21,737 nucleotides of DNA from Isoetes engelmannii (Eukaryota; Streptophyta; Lycopodiopsida; Isoetales; Isoetaceae): positions 1 to 21,737 of the forward strand of contig JAANSK020265716.1 in assembly GCA_011763485.2 (NCBI GenBank), in the 5' to 3' direction. Position numbers and translations under genes: made by a program. The notes beneath the pieces are model-generated. The model had not been told where the DNA came from and searched no databases. It saw only the letters and a list, made by a program, of their open reading frames with translations. How positions within the stretch are numbered: position 1 is the stretch's first letter; each line of letters starts with the position of its first letter. Shown one piece after another: positions 19,698 through 21,737 of this stretch.

Positions 19698-21223
19698 GCT
19701 TGTTGTCTGATATAGATATTAACTGCTTTGACTTTTTTAAGCTAAGATTACTATGTAAAGTGCATAGAGGGGATGTTCTTAGTGTGCTCTGCTGCTAATG
19801 GTGCTCTGTAGAATGCTTAGGAGTGGTCGTGAGGCATGTAGGTGGTAGGATTGGTGACGTCCTGGGTTTTTAGGTGTGGTGCTAGGATATACGGGCAGGT
19901 AGATCATTAGGGCTGACTATGCATGTAAAAGGCAGGAGTGGTAGTATCTTGGGTTTTGGTCTGTTGTATGCGCTAATTCAGCTTGGATATAGATATGTTT
20001 GTTAGGCAGGGTATGTTTATAGGTGATGAAGCAAGTTGCAGTAGTCTTATAGTTCGGATGCAGTTGGTTTTTTTATGCTGATGATGCATATAGATGGGGT
20101 GCTTATGATGAGGTGCTTAATGGTTTTCTGGGTCTTTTTGTATTGCTAGGATATTTGGGCAGCTAGAATATAAGTGGATATTCAAAATACTGATGCAGGA
20201 TCGATTAAACATGATAATGAACAAGGGTTATCTGATATAGCTTTTCTTATGTTTAGGTTGCTAAGTGGAGATGGTTAGAACATGTTTGATTTTGTTAACC
20301 ATATTAATTATGTTTGCTATGATTAGATAGGGGCTGGTTCCATTTGGGATAAAGGTTCAAATGATTATGGTTTTCAGGAATTTATAAGAATAGGTTTTAG
20401 TTGTTCAATTGACCTGCCTATGGTTATAAATATAAAACAAGGTCTGCATTACTGATTGTTGGTTTGGATATCTATTGAATGATAGCATAAACATGCGGGG
20501 GTAAGCAGCATATTGGTTCTGATTGAACGATGGGCTCTGATTTGTTTTAACTTGCACAAAATTGTTGTGATGAGAAATTTTAGGGTGAAGGGCGAAGATT
20601 CGAGGGTGAAAGCATGTTAGTAGCAAAATGGAACTACTACTTATGGGGGTGACCAGCCCCTATCTGATCTAGGAATCAAACTACTACTTTTGCAAGGTAC
20701 TCAAATTCCCTAAGTAGTAGTTTTTAAGGTACACCCTAACATGCTTTCACCCCCGAGTTGTTTCATAGCTTACCTGTCATCCCTTGTATTGTTACCATGC
20801 TCATACTAACATTTGCATTGTTTGGGTGCAGGTAATCGAAACTTTTCCTCCTTGAAGTTTTCTCATTTTTTGGTTGTCTACCAAAATGTGAAATAGTTGA
20901 AGACAATTTGAACCAATCTTTATGGTTGAAATGGTGGAACTAATCTTTATGGTGAGATCGGTCTTGTTTTGTACTTGTAAAACAACATTCTTAAAAATGA
21001 GGTTTCGATAAAACTTAAGGATATTATGCTGGAATAACCAGTACTGTCTTGTGCAACTAGTATAATATAGAATGAGTAGTATTATTGTGTTTTTTCCTTG
21101 TGGATATGGCCTGGGACTTAAACCAGGGTGAATATATGTGGAAATGTTTTTACCCTGAATGAAATCATCAATTGTCTTTGTGCATAGTATGATAGTAATC
21201 TAGGAAGAAGCATATCGTAGAAG
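19698..21223 (+). repeat. Large repeat copy C (LTR-like segment)
   Basis: This matches 12353-13678 of copy B from GCTTGTTGTCTGATATAG to CGTAGAAG, about 95% by eye in its first 245 bases. After 21223 the sequences part completely. It is longer than B because it carries a fold-back insertion of about 149 bp and keeps a stretch of about 35 bp that B lacks. It lies on the same strand as copy B and the reverse transcriptase, downstream of both, which is where a 3' pseudo-LTR would be. Confidence 0.88.
20604..20752. mobile_element. Small fold-back (MITE-like) insertion in copy C
   Basis: The 17-bp ends GGGTGAAAGCATGTTAG (20604-20620) and its exact reverse complement (20736-20752) bound a segment absent from copies A and B. 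Just inside, AACTACTACTTA and TAAGTAGTAGTT form a second inverted pair. The host sequence reads CCGAG at this point, and CGAG occurs on both sides, so a 4-bp target duplication is possible. Size and structure fit a non-autonomous fold-back element; no superfamily can be named. The middle holds GACCAGCCCCTATCTGATC, which matches copy A's plus strand near 11702. Confidence 0.7.
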
Positions 21224-21317
21224 GTTAGACTGGTTAAGAAGGCTAAAACTGCAGTAAGAATGCTCAAGACCGACAGTTGAACATGTAAGAATACTCAAGG
21301 ACGACTTTTAAGAACTG

Positions 21318-21696
21318 TTGAATCATCAAAAATTATTGAAGCGTCAAGAATCACAGAAGAACGCAAAAGCCCATAAAGCTTCAAAGGATTTGAAGAAAGA
21401 TTCGTCTAACTCTTCTGTAACATCCGTGGATAGTTCTGAGAGTAGTGACTCATTTGTGTCTACCGGAAAAGCTTTTGTTTACATCAAAGAAAGATCATAT
21501 AGTGTGAAGGACAGGATGAATGATTTCTGCTTAGGATATCCTTACCTGCAGTGGTCAATTTCTTTGGAATTCTGTTTGATGTTGTGAAGCGAGAAATTGT
21601 GAAATGTGTCTACAACATTGTTGCATGGTTTTGGAATTGTTGTAATGAAGCAATGATTGGGCCTCAGCATGATCAGAAGTCTCAGCATTTCGTCTA
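21318..21696 (+). other. Coding-like stretch after copy C, unidentified
   Basis: A frame from 21318 is Lys- then Ser-rich (HKASKDLKKDSSNSSVTSVD) and continues to KAFVYIKERSYSVKD. After a CCTTACCTGCAG acceptor-like site (21553) a different frame stays open to TAG 21694-21696, with VNFFGILFDVVKREIVKCV and VAWFWNCCNEA. The two may be exons of one gene or neighbouring relics. No family recognised. The sequence lies just outside the end of copy C, so it is either the flanking locus or internal sequence of a neighbouring element. Confidence 0.3.
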
Positions 21697-21737
21697 GGAG
21701 CCATAGTTCCCAAGAACCAGGTTGGATCTCGGTAGGA

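Noticed and set aside
20405-20626. Minus-strand frames in copies B and C (13052-13234, 20405-20626)
   Set aside because: They are antisense frames through the non-coding LTR-like segment, not preserved in length among the three copies.
12353-21223. Classical LTR retrotransposon or retrovirus-like element
   Set aside because: The repeat ends are not TG...CA. I see no primer-binding site, integrase, protease or RNase H, and the reverse transcriptase motifs are not of the LTR type.

Overview
The window looks like nuclear DNA of a land plant. The evidence is one recognisable host gene with short GT-AG introns: a CWF19-like spliceosome factor whose closest remembered relatives are plant proteins. 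The rest is AT-rich, repeat-filled intergenic sequence. The lineage below land plant cannot be fixed from the sequence. The reverse transcriptase type at 16-18 kb would be more ordinary in a non-flowering plant, but that is inference.

Layout: 1-2600 holds no recognised gene. It contains a degenerate tandem repeat (about 600-930), a 33-bp doublet, a perfect 10-bp hairpin and a 17-bp doublet. The CWF19-like gene runs 2623-5474 on the + strand in eight phase-consistent exons, with a single in-frame TGA inside its conserved C-terminal domain. From about 5.5 to 8.4 kb there are exon-like pieces on the same strand, including four that splice in a consistent phase to a clean stop at 8361. I cannot name this gene. 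A broken DUF4283-type retroelement ORF1 lies at 9456-10051.

From 10.17 to 21.2 kb the window is dominated by one repeat family present three times. Copy A (10172-12332) lies in minus orientation and copy B (12351-14499) in plus orientation, with an 18-bp spacer, so together they form a palindrome of more than 4.3 kb. Copy C (19698-21223) is in plus orientation. The first about 1.33 kb of B is repeated in C, and a broken reverse transcriptase (about 15986-18069, + strand) lies between B and C. The arrangement is two long direct repeats around a reverse transcriptase, plus an inverted partial copy upstream. It resembles the pseudo-LTR layout known for Penelope-like retroelements. The reverse transcriptase has motifs of that kind and no integrase, protease or RNase H that I can see. 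Both long copies also carry an uncharacterised acidic ORF of about 165 shared residues. The three copies differ by roughly 4-6% by eye, so the parts seem to be of similar age.

Copy C carries a small fold-back insertion of about 149 bp. A TATA-type promoter with a short basic ORF lies at 18.8-19.1 kb, and a Ser/Lys-rich coding-like stretch follows copy C. No tRNA, rRNA, CRISPR or bacterial-type operon was found.
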